DNA of 64,000 nt from Flammula alnicola. Lineage: Eukaryota; Basidiomycota; Agaricomycetes; Agaricales; Strophariaceae. The stretch spans positions 41,064 through 105,063 of the forward strand of contig JADNRV010000177.1 of NCBI GenBank assembly GCA_015499995.1, in the 5' to 3' direction. Numbering within the stretch: position 1 is the first letter of the stretch; every line of letters begins with the position of its first letter. A model generated the notes under the pieces. The model saw only the letters and a list, made by a program, of their open reading frames with translations. It made no database searches and was not told the DNA's origin. The translations under genes were made by a program, and so were the position numbers. Below are positions 48,441 to 60,584 of this stretch, one piece after another.

Positions 48441-48856
48441 TCTGAACATCTCGCGATTTTGTCGTTCATCAGATTTCCCGATATCGATGAGGCTTCAACT
48501 TAATATGCTTGGTCTCTGACAAAACACCGACCTCCCTCTAGGATGAATCTGCATCTCGGGATATGAGTGCTGGTTTTGGAACCCTGGTCCATCATGCATC
48601 AGCAGCTATGGAAACCTTTGACCCTTCCCAGCATCGTCTGGAGTTGAGCTTGAACCTCCATCCCAACTTGTGATGTCCACCTTTCGATAGTCTCATCTGC
48701 GACATCACCTTTTGCGAACTCCCACCTCAACTTCCGTCTTTGTTGACGGCAACAATATCTGCAGGCAACTGGCCATGGCTTGCGCTTTCGACTCTAAACT
48801 TTACACTCGTCGTTGCTACTTTCATTTTCCTTTCTCTATTACATAGGTTTGGGCGA

Positions 48857-50534
48857 TGTGTTCTACTGGCACGCGCTGCGTAATCCTGGACACCGATACT
48901 TCGATCAGTTACACAGGAACATGGGCCAGGATGGAGGCGTTTCGGGAGTCGCCTCTGCTGCTGAACAGAAGCTTCAGGTGCGTATAATACCACTTCGCAT
49001 TGGACACAGTCGGATGGTAGTTTGTCTTTTACGTTTACTGGTTCGTTCTGTTCAAATTGTTTCTTGTGTTTTCCTATTCGATGTCGTTTTAGCTGGAAGA
49101 TTTACCACCTCAATTTGTAGGCACGGACGTGATGGTGAGCGGGGCAATCAACTTTGAGCCGACTGGACCGCTTGGGCAATGTTTTATCGACGGCGTCGCG
49201 ACCGACAACATAAGCGACCTAATGATCGACAGTGGAATAGTAGGCACGAACGGGAACCCGTTGTGCATTGATAACGGCTTGTCCTCGGGACCGCACCTTT
49301 TGACGATAAACCTCACGGGAATTGGCACTTACAACTCAGCGCCAGGTGCAGCTGCGACGCCGAACCGACTTTGGATAGACGAGGTTACTTACACCCCCAC
49401 TTCGAGGATGGCGATGGATAAAGTGCCAGCTGTCCTGATCTTTGCATCGGACCCACAATTCAAGTACTCATCTGGATGGGAAGGTTCTAGCGGTTCTGAC
49501 ACGCAAGTGACGCGGCAAACAAATGCATTTGCTACCTTTCCCTTTGAAGGTGTCTTTACGAAAGTGGTCCGTGTCCGAAACTCTCTCTGATTAATTTTTT
49601 CACGTTCGCGTCTAGGTGTCTCCATCACGTATTATGGCACTTCAATCACTGACGCCAGCAATATGACCTCAACTGCAACATACTCCATTGACGGACAGCC
49701 CCCCGTCTCGTTCTCAATAATTCACTTCAAAGCTGAATTTCCAATTTTCAGAGCTGCAGGATTGTCCGCTGGTCAACACACGCTGACTGTTACTAACCAA
49801 GGAAATGCTATGACAATGGCCCTTGTGCTCTACTACGTCATAATCGAGAATACGCTTAGCACCTCAAGCTCGACTTCGAGTTCTACGGTTTCTTCCTCGG
49901 TCCTACCACCTTCCTCCGGCACATCTACCTCGTTTAACGCGTCTACTAGCCCCTCAGGATCGTCTACCTCTAGCGGCTCTGATATAGGATCAAATAGATC
50001 GCATAAAGCAAACCACGTCGGCGCGACAGTAGGTGCCATCCTTGCTGTAGCGATCCTCTGCCTCTTTTTCTTCTTCCTTCGACGCTCCAAACAAGCGGCC
50101 TCTCGGAATCCAAACGCGGAGCTACGCCATCACGACTACAGCTCAATACGGCCGTCTGTTGCTCCGACACCTTTCCCTCTTCAAGATACTCAAGGACTCG
50201 GTCAACAACCAAATACCCCTCTGCAAGTGGATATGTCGCAATGCACGCAGAATCCTGTCATGCCGATACCCTTCTTGCAGCAGCAACTTCGGCGTACAAT
50301 AACAAGCATCAAAGCGCACGGTCGCGGTGGAGGTACTCAAGCGCCGACTACACCGCAATTAGGGTTAGGTCCAGCCAACGCTCCAATACAGTCCTCCTCG
50401 ACGAGCAAGGCTCCTGCACTGCAGAACCCGAGATAGTCGTTACACATGAAGATAGTGGGCTCCGACTACCACAGCCTGAGCAGGAGTCGCCTCCGACACG
50501 TATAGTAGAATTGCCTCCGACATATACCCCCTGA
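48857..50534 (+). pseudogene. Single-pass membrane protein, copy C, broken at both ends
   Basis: Relative of copy A. Exon 1 starts MCSTGTRCVILDTDTSISYT but shifts frame after GTW (near 48928). It shifts again before YNTTSHWTQSDGSLSFTFTG. Exon 2 (about 49123-49549) is intact: GTDVMVSGAINFEPTGPLG, SSGPHLLTINLTGIGTY, FKYSSGWEGSSG. Exon 3 (about 49616 on) is open through the second module, Ser/Thr stalk, membrane helix (VGATVGAILAVAILCLFFFF) and most of the tail. It then hits a stop at 50434-50436 because bases are missing relative to copy A. The tail EIVVTHEDSGLRLPQPEQES and PPTYTP survives only in a shifted frame up to 50534, so the PPxY motif is lost from the main frame. Translation from a later start is possible but unsupported. 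Confidence 0.78.
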
Positions 50535-50984
50535 CCATGTATCCTTTGTCAATGTAATAAAAGTATTCATTAAGGTTTCGAAACCTCAAACCATCACCAC
50601 TAGCCAACCACCGGCTTCGACAAGCAATTTTTTGTTCTACTCCTCGCCAGATTCTCCATTCGGCGTTCTCCAATGAAGGTTACATAACCATTGAGGGAAG
50701 ATGTTCCGGGTCTCATGCTACAATAATCCAAAGGCAATACGAATGGAAGTGGAACTCGTGTCAGGTCCAGACTATATCATGAACGAAACAATAATCAAAT
50801 GCGACTACTAAGCGATACTATATTGTACATGACTCGTTTGCTTCTATCATCTGTTGCACATTCCAAGTACCGCATCCACAGCCGACTCTCCGTCTCCAGA
50901 TTAACTCGCACGCACCCATTCCATTGCCGTGACACAAGGTCCGAAAGGCAGAAAAGCCACCAAACGGCGACTCTCGCATCACGA

Positions 50985-53321
50985 TCATGCCAAAGGCAAT
51001 CCACAGACCTCACAGTCCGTTCCTTTATGCGCATTTTCGAATGTGCAGTGCGGGCAAATCCTGATACTGTCCGAAGATCCAGCGCCTCGCGAAGCGGCTT
51101 CTTCTGCTGCGATCCGGTCGAACACTTCACGTGGGATCTCGTCATCCATCATGTCTCCAGAAGAGCCTGTAGGCGCCGAGGTGCTGGGACGGGCAGCTGA
51201 GGGTTGCGTGTCGGTTAGGAACTAAGGTTGCATGAGAGAAAGAGAGAGATAAACTCACGAGCACTCTCTACCGTAAATGTCATCAGCGTTTGCCAGCCCT
51301 CGGTCGATAGCACAGGGTCGATGTTCTTCGCGTTTTCGAGTAGGTGTGGCGAGGATACAGTGCGCATCAAGACTTTGATATCATCCTATTTATAGATAAA
51401 ATGCAAAGCTTGGGTCAGAGCAAGAAATCGTCGGAAAGAAAATGATCAGACTTACAGCAGAGAAAAGTTGGCTAGTTTCAAGGAACGCCACAAGATGCCA
51501 GTCGCTCAGCCACTTGGCGAGTTCAATTTTCTTGTAGCTTTCGCTTCCTGGATGCAATGAAGGCGCTTCAAGCTTCCGAAGCTGAGACATGACGTTATCG
51601 AGAGTTTGGTCTTCCAGTCCTGGCCGGTTCTCAATCGCGAATTGCGTGGATTGGAAGGCAGGCGATGGGTTCTGAGGGAAACCATGCGTGACCTGGTTTG
51701 AGGAAAGTGTTGTCAGCAGTTTGTAAACGTCCCAGGAATGAGAGGTATAATGCTTACGTTGACCAGGAGGTATTCCACTGGGAAACAGGGCTTCGCGCTT
51801 TTCTTGACCTCCAAACCGTATTCATTTTTGTAGGAGAAGAAGACGTCGGGGACGTATCTTGCTGAATCGTTGGTCCTGTCTTCTTCTTTTACCCGAACAA
51901 TGCCAGGATCCACGCTGGCTTCAATCATATCTGCTTCGACCATAGCGACGGCCTGCTCCGATACTTGATATGCAGACACGTCGACCTGACCGTCCTCTGT
52001 CGCAGTCAGCACAGCTGTTACGAGGCGCGAATCATACTGTCCCGTCGGTGAAGATTTCGACGGTGTGGGATTTGCCTTTTGCAGCGAGGCCGCGAAGATA
52101 GCTTCCAATGATGAAAGGAAGAAGGATTGAGGGTGGCGTTTGTACACATTCTTTGTCCGATCCTCAGGTGTTGGGTCCAAGTCGGTAAAAACGTAGCCCA
52201 CAACCGTCAGGGGGCTCGATGCGGCAGCAGATATTTGTCGTATGCGTGCCTCGTCTTCCCATGGCATGCCTAGAGTCAGTCCATCTAGCTCTCCTTGCTG
52301 AGGTGGCTCATAAATCGCCTCTACAACGGCCTTGACGCCCATCGGAACCTTGTCGTAAGGTTCGTAACGACCCAGCAGCCATCCGAAACGCTGTAAACCT
52401 GTCTTTCGCCACGCCTGTAGGAATCGATCAATAATGTCCATTGATGCGATCTCTAGGTGGTCCACCATCCGGAAAGGTTGAGATTGAAGTGTAATCGGAG
52501 ACGGCTGGCATGCTGTACAAATACCAGCGGGCCACGGAGGATGCGTATCCGATGGACAAGGTACCTTCACCTTGTAAGACAACGGATTCAGAGGAGGGAG
52601 AAGAGACGCAGCGGATGCAGTGGGCTTTGGAGTAACCTTGTGAAGGTATGCGTGGTACGAGAGGTGCTTGATGGCATGTTCCTTATGGTACGCAGCATCG
52701 TAAGGTTCTAGAGGCATACAGTAGTCGCACATTCCGTTCATCGCATGCTTGCAGAATCGTGAATCACGCTCTCGGGGAATCTTCCCTGACTGCGATCTCC
52801 AGTATACATCTACTGGATCCTCTTTAACAAGTTCCCAAGGGCGCTTTGCGGTGTCTCCTGCACGGGAAGCGCTAGATGAAGCAGCCGAGGTAGACGGAGC
52901 AGTAGGTTCACCGCTTGAAGACGTCGGCTTAGACTGATATGAAACGAAGACGAGATCACCGTGGCTAAAGTACAATGTTTAGTTGGAGAGAAGATCAAGC
53001 GATGGTGGCACCCTTACTTGAGCCCGAGTTTCCTCAACGTCTGACCCTTCAATGAAGAGATCTTGACTTCATTTCCGCGAGGTTGATTTGAAATGGTGAT
53101 GCTTGAGATATCTGGATCAACTGACGTTTCTACTATCTAAATTGTGTTGGTCAGAAATGGTGCTGTTTGAAAGTGCGTGGAACATACTCTGTTCAATAAC
53201 TTGGATATATCATCATCGGGGGAGAACTCGAATCGAAAGTTTCCATCCTTGGATCTGATTCTGATTAACTGTAAATCATCAGTAAGGAAAAGCAGTGGTT
53301 AATATCAGATTCACATACCAT
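50985..53321 (-). CDS. NPL4: Nuclear protein localization protein 4 (Cdc48 cofactor Npl4)
   Basis: Npl4 with Ufd1 recruits Cdc48 to ubiquitinated substrates in ER-associated and nuclear degradation. The first exon appears to be the ATG codon alone (53319-53321), followed by LIRIRSKDGNFRFEFSPDDD. The N-terminal ubiquitin-like region ends HGDLVFVSYQSKP. The zf-NPL4 block has RDSRFCKHAMNGMCDYCMPL, with LSYHAYLHKV. The NPL4/MPN-like block has MVDHLEIASMDIIDRFLQAW, GLQRFGWLLGRYEPYD and GVKAVVEAIYEPPQ. The C-terminus has an NZF finger, CPHCTFENAHKGTDCEVCG, ending LPLA with stop at 50985-50987. Several short introns. The 3' end is partly duplicated at 48.1-48.4 kb. Confidence 0.92.
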
Positions 53322-53644
53322 GATATGAGATAGCGAGTAAGAAGACGAAGAGGTCAGAGATGGACGTAAGTATAGTAAGCGCACAAGTAATGAGCGAGAC
53401 GCGTATAGACGCGTAATGGATGACTAAGCGTAGGCGATCGGCAGTATGTTGATAGTCACATGATGGCATGTAGAGAAACGCGACTGTTTATTTTGGCACT
53501 TTCAACGACTTTGGGACATAATTGTTGAGTCCATTCTTAAGAGCTCTCTATCTGTTGGAACTTCTTGTTTTCGAAAAGTTCTCCCTCACCCTCTCGCCCC
53601 AGTTCTCGTAGTCATTTCTCAACCAATCTACCAACAATACTAGT

Positions 53645-56600
53645 ATGGCTACCAAGAAGAGTTCACCACATCGCCGAAGGTCTATCGCGGTCACAAACCA
53701 GAATCATCCATCTATTGTACCAAAGGGCAGACGAAGAGCGCACAGTATTGTTCCCGGTGCTTCATTGAGTCCACTGGCGAAGGCCCGCCGCTCCTTGGTG
53801 CATACAGTACCTTTTGAATCTATGGATCAGACCCCTAACGTTTCTTTTTAAGGCCCCCAGGAAAAGTATCCTCAAGGCTTCCATCAACACATTGAATGCG
53901 GACTCATCTTCTCAGCAATCGTCAGCGCCATCTCAATCTCAGAATACTACTAACGATGACATTAATGCCACCCGTTCCATGGAGATCACCCAAGACTACA
54001 CAGCACTCGTTCACGATAACACCTCACGCAAATCGCTTGGACGACGCGTCAGCTTTGCTGCACGTTCTCATGTTCTCTTGTTCGAGTCAAACCACACGAA
54101 CAGCACGGGTTCTCCTCAGTCGTCCCCAAACTCCGTCTCCTCTTCTCCTGCAACTGCTCATGTCCAGGCCACGTCCAATGAGAATGATTATCCAGGTCAA
54201 AACTCCCGCCGTCGGCGCAGCTCTGTCCGTCACTCGATAGCGCAGAGTGAGGATATGGATATGACAACGATTAATCCGGGAGCTTTCCAGCACAGAGGGT
54301 CGGCAATCCTTGACGAAGAATTCGATTATGACGACGAAGAATACGACGACGATAACATGGATGTTACAGAAGCTATACGCGGAGATTTCGCTCGTAAACG
54401 GTCACTATCCGTTGGAGGACGTCAGCCACTATCCCAGTTGCAGTCGCCGTCGGCGCAGGAATCGGTCGAAGGAGATGAGACGCGTTCTGATATCGGAAAC
54501 GAGTCAACTCAGTCCGCCCTGTCAGACGCTACTTCCGAACAGTCTCGGGTAATGGAATTCACGATTCCTCTTGGACAATCCCTTCGTCCAGCAGAAAAAG
54601 ACGAAGTCTGGCTCGCGCTCAAGCAAATGACTCACTCGGGTGGTGGGACGTCCGAACCTGAACGATCCTTCGACAGTGAAGGGTCTCAAGATGAGGATAT
54701 GAATCTGGATGATGCTATGACGCGATTGAGACGTGCCCGAGATTCATTGCCTCTCTCCCAAAGCGAGGCAGCACACAACAATGGCCCTCAGGACGACACC
54801 TTTACGAGCACAGAAGATAGCTTCGACAACGATGAAAACGACGGAAACAAGACCTTGAATCTAAGTCGCGTTCTCGGTCGTCAAAGCCTTGGGCTTAACT
54901 CGCGTATGAGCATGGGTTACGGGTCCAACATGGACGAATCAGAGGTATACGGTGACATCGGGCCTACGCAATCTACTCCTCGCCAATCTTTGGCTCCTCA
55001 ACCACAGCCCTCGCAACCTCAACAACCGCCAAAAGCTACCCAACAACCTCAACAACCACGCAAATCATTGGTTTTCCAACCACCTCCTTCGGATGCGTCA
55101 GTTGCCCAGCCACGGAAGTCCACTGATACATTTTCTTTTACGTCGAAAGCACCCTCACCTTCCAAGGCCACTGCGTCTTCCTCGGAGACGCCTTTAAAGC
55201 TGAAGCCTAAGCCAACATTCTCTGCGGCCTTCGCTCCACCTGTAACACGTCCTTCGCCCAAAAAACCGGTTCCTCCATCCCCAGGTCCTCATTCCTTGCC
55301 CGCCAAACGACCTCGTCCATCAACTAAAGATGACGAGAACATGGATGTCGATAAACCAAGCCCCGCAAAGCGACAGGCGCTAGCTGGCAAATGGACAGGT
55401 GTTGCCGACGCACAGAGCGAGAAAGACCCCTCAGTTTCGCCAACGAGAGCTAAGCCACCAGCACCTATACCGCGGCCTCTTTCTCCAAGTAAGAAAGCAC
55501 CTTTCCAAGCCCCTACGACTGTTGCATCCGAGTCGACATCGCGGCCACCTTCTGCTCTGAGACGGCCTTCGGGGTATTTCGCCAAGAGAAAGAGTTTGGC
55601 AGTTAGTTTTAACATCCCATCCGCGAGCATTGAACCCGCACCTGCTGTCGCCGTCTCCTCGGCGAAGAAGAAACCTGGCATTGGCCTCGGTCGTGCAAGT
55701 ATGGGATCAGCACCGGCCGGTGCTTGGACGCGCTTCGACAAGACTGCAATCTCTGGGATTTCTGACAAGGCTTCAACTTCGAAGGCGAATAATGCGAAAG
55801 AACGAGAGGCGGATGAACCCGAACGCGAAACTCCTCGTCGAGCATCTCCTTCACCCAGTCCAACCCGGGGCTCGCCTGTACCAAATCGACATAATTCTGT
55901 AGAACGAATGCTTCCAGACCCGGGTCCACAATCCCCTGAGCGGCTGAATCCTGTTGAGGGGGAGGATGCTGCTATGGAGACACCAGAAGTTGGCGAACTT
56001 TCCACAAACATGGAAATTGACACCGATGCAACACGGCAGTGGCGCGAGGGTGTTGAGCCAGCAGAGTACGAGGAAGAAGTGGAAGTGGTAAGTTCTGGTC
56101 TTAGTATTTTTTTAAAACCGACCGTTACTCACAATTTATATTTCATTAGCCCTCCATTTCAGTTGCACAATTCTTCTCGATGACGGGCATAAAGTTTATG
56201 GATGAACTGACTGCGCCTCGACGTTCTATCCATCCATCTCAGCAGCCTATTCGTCAGCCTCGCAATCCCGCAGATATACCCTTGGCGGAGTATGTTGCCG
56301 CAATGGCGATTGATGTCCCTCAATTAGAGCTGTATTCCAGGGTCTCAAAAGATCTGGAAGCATGGATGGCGAAGAGCAAAATCGTGTTTGCTCAGGCGGA
56401 AGAAGAAGCTGCTAAAGTTACTCCTGAGCTGTTCGTCGAGTACGCAAAGGCTGATGAGGAAGGCCAGGCGGAGCTTTTGGTAAGTCTACTTTATGTATGT
56501 TCAGCAAGAGTAATTGACGAGATCTATGATACAATAGCATCAACTGAACCTCATCCGAACACACACAAGATATTTGGCGAGGTCAGATTGGTATGACTGG

Positions 56601-57956
56601 AAATTGCAATGGGTGGAAGGTCTCCGCGTAACGGCCGATGAAGCTTTTGCATCGTTGGAAAATGTAAGTATTAGTCCACTCGAGCGCCGAGCGCCTACTA
56701 ATTCAATATCCGAATGAAGGATGCTAGGGCACTGGAAGAGCCAAAGAAATCAGCCGCCGAAATCATTCCGAATTTGGAGAAGGAGTACGAAACTCTCCTT
56801 CGTGAACTGGAGCACGAACAGGCGGAAGTGGCAGAAATCGAAGGCGGCGACCAGGACTACTTGAACGAGCTCAAAGCCACGATCGCTGAGCAAAAGTTGG
56901 TTCATTTTCTTGGCCCAAGTTATTTTACTAATGTCCAACTTTTTTTTTTATAGCATTGAGATCGAGGCCTTGAAAGCTGAGCTTACTGAGGGTACCGACC
57001 AAGTGCGGTGGCTGCAAGAGCGAATGGACGAGATCGAAACCCAGAAGCGCGAAGCTAAGAACACAATCAGCACCGCTGAGCGTATTCTACGCATGAAGCA
57101 GACTTCGACGCGCTCTGAGGTTTTCAGGCTCAAAGGTAATTATTTACTTTGCTAACTTTTCTACCGTATGTTCTGATACATAGACTTTCCTCTTCTAGAC
57201 GAGCTGGAAGCCCTGGAAGACCTCCACTTGTGCCGCATCACCAAAGTCAGCGCAGACTTGTTCGAATATGTCTATTCCTCCCTCTTCCATGTGTCGATAC
57301 CTTGCAAGAACTTCCTGCCCATTGTGGCCAAGGTCAACATCTCTCGATATGGGAAGCCTAATACGAGGTACAAGGACGACTTCCCTCGGCTCAGTTCCTT
57401 CCTCTTAACAGCCGCAAAACAACTCATTACGGAAGGCGATGAATTGACTGTCCGCGAGGTACGTCATTTTTTTTTCCTTCCTTAAAATATTTATCTCAAC
57501 TTTTCTTTTCCTCATAGATTGTGCATCGTCTGGGCGATTACTGGTCATCCTGCGCCCAGCTTCGGTCGCAACTCACCCTCCTCAACATCAAGTACCCCGT
57601 TGAAATTGTGGTTCCTCCGATTTCCAAGGATGCTCCGTTACCCAGCTTCAAAGCCAAGGCGATGGTCATGTTTCCATCCGTGATGGGCAAGGCCTATATC
57701 TCATTCGTATTCTCGTTCGATACATTCTCTCGATGGCCGATTTCCCTCGGATCTCTGGATTGCGAAGTTGATATCGCGTACGGACCCATGGAGTAAGTCG
57801 ACTTGTGCTACAACTATCTTGCTCTATACTAAGTCATCTTCTTTTAGCCGTTCCGCCGTTATGAAGGCCGTCATGTCCCGCCTCAGTCAAACTACCCCGT
57901 CAGAGAGTTACGCTTGTTTACTGGACGCCTGCATCGAAGCTCAAGATATATACTAG
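53645..57956 (+). CDS. SPC105: Kinetochore scaffold Spc105/Spc7/KNL1
   Basis: Outer-kinetochore scaffold that recruits PP1 and Bub proteins. Start MATKKSSPHRRRSIAV at 53645. Exon 1 53645-53797, exon 2 53853-56087, then several small exons to the TAG at 57954-57956. Near the N-terminus are PRKSILKA and the PP1-docking RVSF (about 116-119, GRRVSFAARSHVLLF). MELT-like repeats include MEITQDYT (about 94), MDMTTI, MDVTEAI and MEFTIPLG. A long disordered Ser/Pro/Gln-rich centre follows. The C-terminal Spc7 region begins PSISVAQFFSMTGIKFMDEL. It continues into coiled coil (LEHEQAEVAEIEG, IEIEALKAELTEG) and a globular end (LEALEDLHLCRITKVSADLF, KAKAMVMFPSVMGKAYISFV) that corresponds to the tandem RWD domain. 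The ending CLLDACIEAQDIY fits the family. Confidence 0.92.
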
Positions 57957-58342
57957 CCCATTTCTTCATCCATTACTTATTGTATAAAATATTTCTATGT
58001 AATTTCTTGCTTTTCTTTTTATGTGGAACATATGTGATAGGCCTTCGTCGTCATCATTCAATCATCATTCAGAGTGAATATACAATAGATATATGTCAAA
58101 CAACGAGCGAGTGGATAGGTAGGAGGCCGCAAATGTGCCCAGAAGTCAAATAACAAAATATGATGGCTAAAAATACAAGTCGAAGTGAGGAGAGATGTTA
58201 TAGATCCTCGGCTGGACCGTTAGGGTACTTAGATAAACATGTAACACGGACATGACGAACTATAAGAAAGGCAGATCAGAATCCCTCTATTGGGGCGAAA
58301 ACTAATTTTGAATACTCACGAGACAAGAAATAGGTCAAAAAA

Positions 58343-60442
58343 TTACAGAGCATGCGCAAGCTGATCAAGCTGTGCCAACAAAAGTGACAAAACACCTCTA
58401 TCGCTGCGCACAACATCCAGCTCCACCTCGCACGCATCACGCACAGCGCCCCACCCAGACGCAGCCAGCCTCGCAGACGCGCCCATCTCGCACCTCAGGC
58501 CCTCCGCTTTGAGCTGCATCGCGTGTGTCCTCGTGGCCTCCTCCCAGACGCGCGCCACGGCGTCCTCGACAGCCTGCTCGCGCGATACATGCGCCTGGCG
58601 TAGGCGCGCCTCCAAATCCGCCGCATACGCCGCGCGCTCGTCGCCCGCGCGCCACTGCGCCTCCATATACGCCACCTGCTTCTGCGTCTCCTCCCGCTCG
58701 TGCGCGTGCGCCAGCCGCAGGTGCTGCATCTCCTCCTCCATCGCCTGCACCTGCCCCAGCCGGTCGTTCGCCGCAGTCTCCGCGGCCGCGAGCTGCAGCC
58801 TTAGCATGGTGGCCGAGGCCGAGGATGACGACTCGAGCAGGGCCGCGTCGGGCGAGAGGCTGAACCTGCTCTGCTGGAGGAGGATGTTGTGCATCGCGGG
58901 CGAGGGTGTGACGTCCGGCAGGAGCACTTGCGAGATGGAGCCGTACGCGCCAGGCGAGTCGATCGCGCTGAGCAGCGGGCTCTCGGGTATACTCATGCCG
59001 CCCATCTGCGAGCTCAGGCTGGGCGACGCCGCGCGGAATGGAACGGCGCAGGCACGTCGGACAGCATCCGACCAAACTCGTCCTCTCCCAGCGTCACCGA
59101 CAATTCATTCGCAAGGTGGTCGAATGAAAAAGAGAACCACGAGTAGCTTTTTCAATCGCCGTTTGTCGTTGTGGTGGTCGGAGGGAGGACGACGATGAAT
59201 TGTTCTTGCCATCAGAGCCAGGCGGGAGTGGGGAGAGATACGACATATCTGCGCGTCCAGGAAGACCAGGCCGCGTAGGCGTATGTGGCATCACTCGCTT
59301 CCGGTTAATTTGTATCCTGGGCATGGCGGGTGTCGGGGCGCCCATAGCAGCAACTGGCGCAAGTAATAATGCCACATCATCGTCGTCTTCTTCTTCGCTG
59401 GCGCCTTCAGAAATATGCGACATATTTCCGACCATGGCTGATGCGCTAGCTGGGGTCATCATCTTAGAGTTCTTGCGAGAATGGCGTGCAAGGGCGACGG
59501 CGAATCGCGAGAGGGGGGCGAGGGCGATCCATTAGAGGGTGTGACCGACGCGCCTGCGGTCTTTCCTGACGGCGAAAGGCGGAGTTTGGCTTTGAGACCA
59601 GATGTCTTTGGAGTAGAGGCTTTAAGGCCAGCTGACTTTGGCGTGTGTTGCAGAGACAGCGACGAGGAGCTAGATGAGGGCGGTCGAGGAATAGCGGTAG
59701 AAGCTGCAGTCTTGACGATCTTGGCGGGCCGCGGGGGATGATGAAGCCTTGAGCGACGACGGGGTGGAGATCTTGACTTTCGGTGGGGTGGATGGAGGCG
59801 AAACATTGCGCGAATTGGTCAAATTTGCCTTGAGCGCGGCTCTGTGCGGAAGGGGCTGATGGGCCGCGAGTTCTTCTCGGCAGGAGACGCGACAGACCCA
59901 ACGGGTCGATTCTGCTCCTTCTTCTCGTCGTCCGACGTGCTGAGACGCCGGCGGGTGCCGGCTCTTACTGGCGAAGGCGGTTTTGCAGCTTCAAGAACAG
60001 CGGACTTGGGGCGGTACTTGGGCAACGCGGAAGTGGCATTGAGGTTTTTGGGACGGAGGGTGGAGGACCTGGCCTGGGTTGGCGGTTGTTGTGGTGAGGT
60101 AGGTTCGGCCGTCTTGGAGGACTGCTCGTCGGAGGACGACCTCTGGTAAGACGCGGAGACTCGCCTGCGAGTGAGGGTCTTGGAGTCGGGGGTGCTTGTT
60201 CTCTTTGAGACCTGAGAGGGGGGCCTGACATCGCCCATGGATGCACGGGGGCCAGAGGGCAGGGTACTGAGGGCACTTGAGCGACGAGACGCCTCCTTTG
60301 TCTTCTTAGCATTTTTGCTCGCCTCTCTGCCGTCCTTGCTCATGACATCTGCAAAGGCCTTGCCCACAGATGCAAGATTGAGAGATTGCCGCAGCGAACT
60401 CCTTGTAGTTGGCTTAGACTTTGGGCTAGAATCCGCAGGCAT
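58343..60442 (-). CDS. Uncharacterised Ser/Pro-rich protein with C-terminal coiled coil
   Basis: I do not recognise a known family. Start MPADSSPKSKPTTRSSLRQS at 60442. The N-terminal 200 residues are basic, Ser/Pro/Thr-rich and disordered (RRRVSASYQRSSSDEQ, SALPKYRPKSAVLEAAKPPS). A repetitive Lys/Ser/Pro part follows (PKSAGLKASTPKTSGLKAKL), then HSRKNSKMMTPASASAMVG, MPRIQINRKRVMPHTPTRPG, and HLANELSVTLGEDEFGRMLS. A coiled coil of about 150 residues follows, rich in Ala/Glu/Arg (LAAAETAANDRLGQVQAMEE, EREETQKQVAYMEAQWRAGD), ending QLDQLAHAL with stop at 58343-58345. Between about 59850 and 59500 the reading frame appears to change three times without splice signals, twice beside C-runs. The gene is therefore either slightly mis-assembled or damaged. 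TPTR- and SP-type sites suggest phosphorylation. Confidence 0.6.
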
Positions 60443-60584
60443 TTGTATAGAATGTGATATGAAATAAAAAGTCGTCGTGCGTCGTAAAGTGCGTCGTTAG
60501 CAAGTGGCAAATCGCCAATCTCGGGACTTTCCTTTTTCGTCTTTCAACCGACACCGCGTCAATTTGCATTTGTTTGTTCTAGTC

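Noticed and set aside
58437..59198. Long open frames in two other registers overlapping the coiled-coil gene (58437-59075 on -, 58509-59198 and 58525-58863 on +)
   Set aside because: High G+C content removes stops in all frames. The encoded Ala/Arg/Pro-rich sequence has no family features, whereas the chosen frame forms a regular coiled coil.
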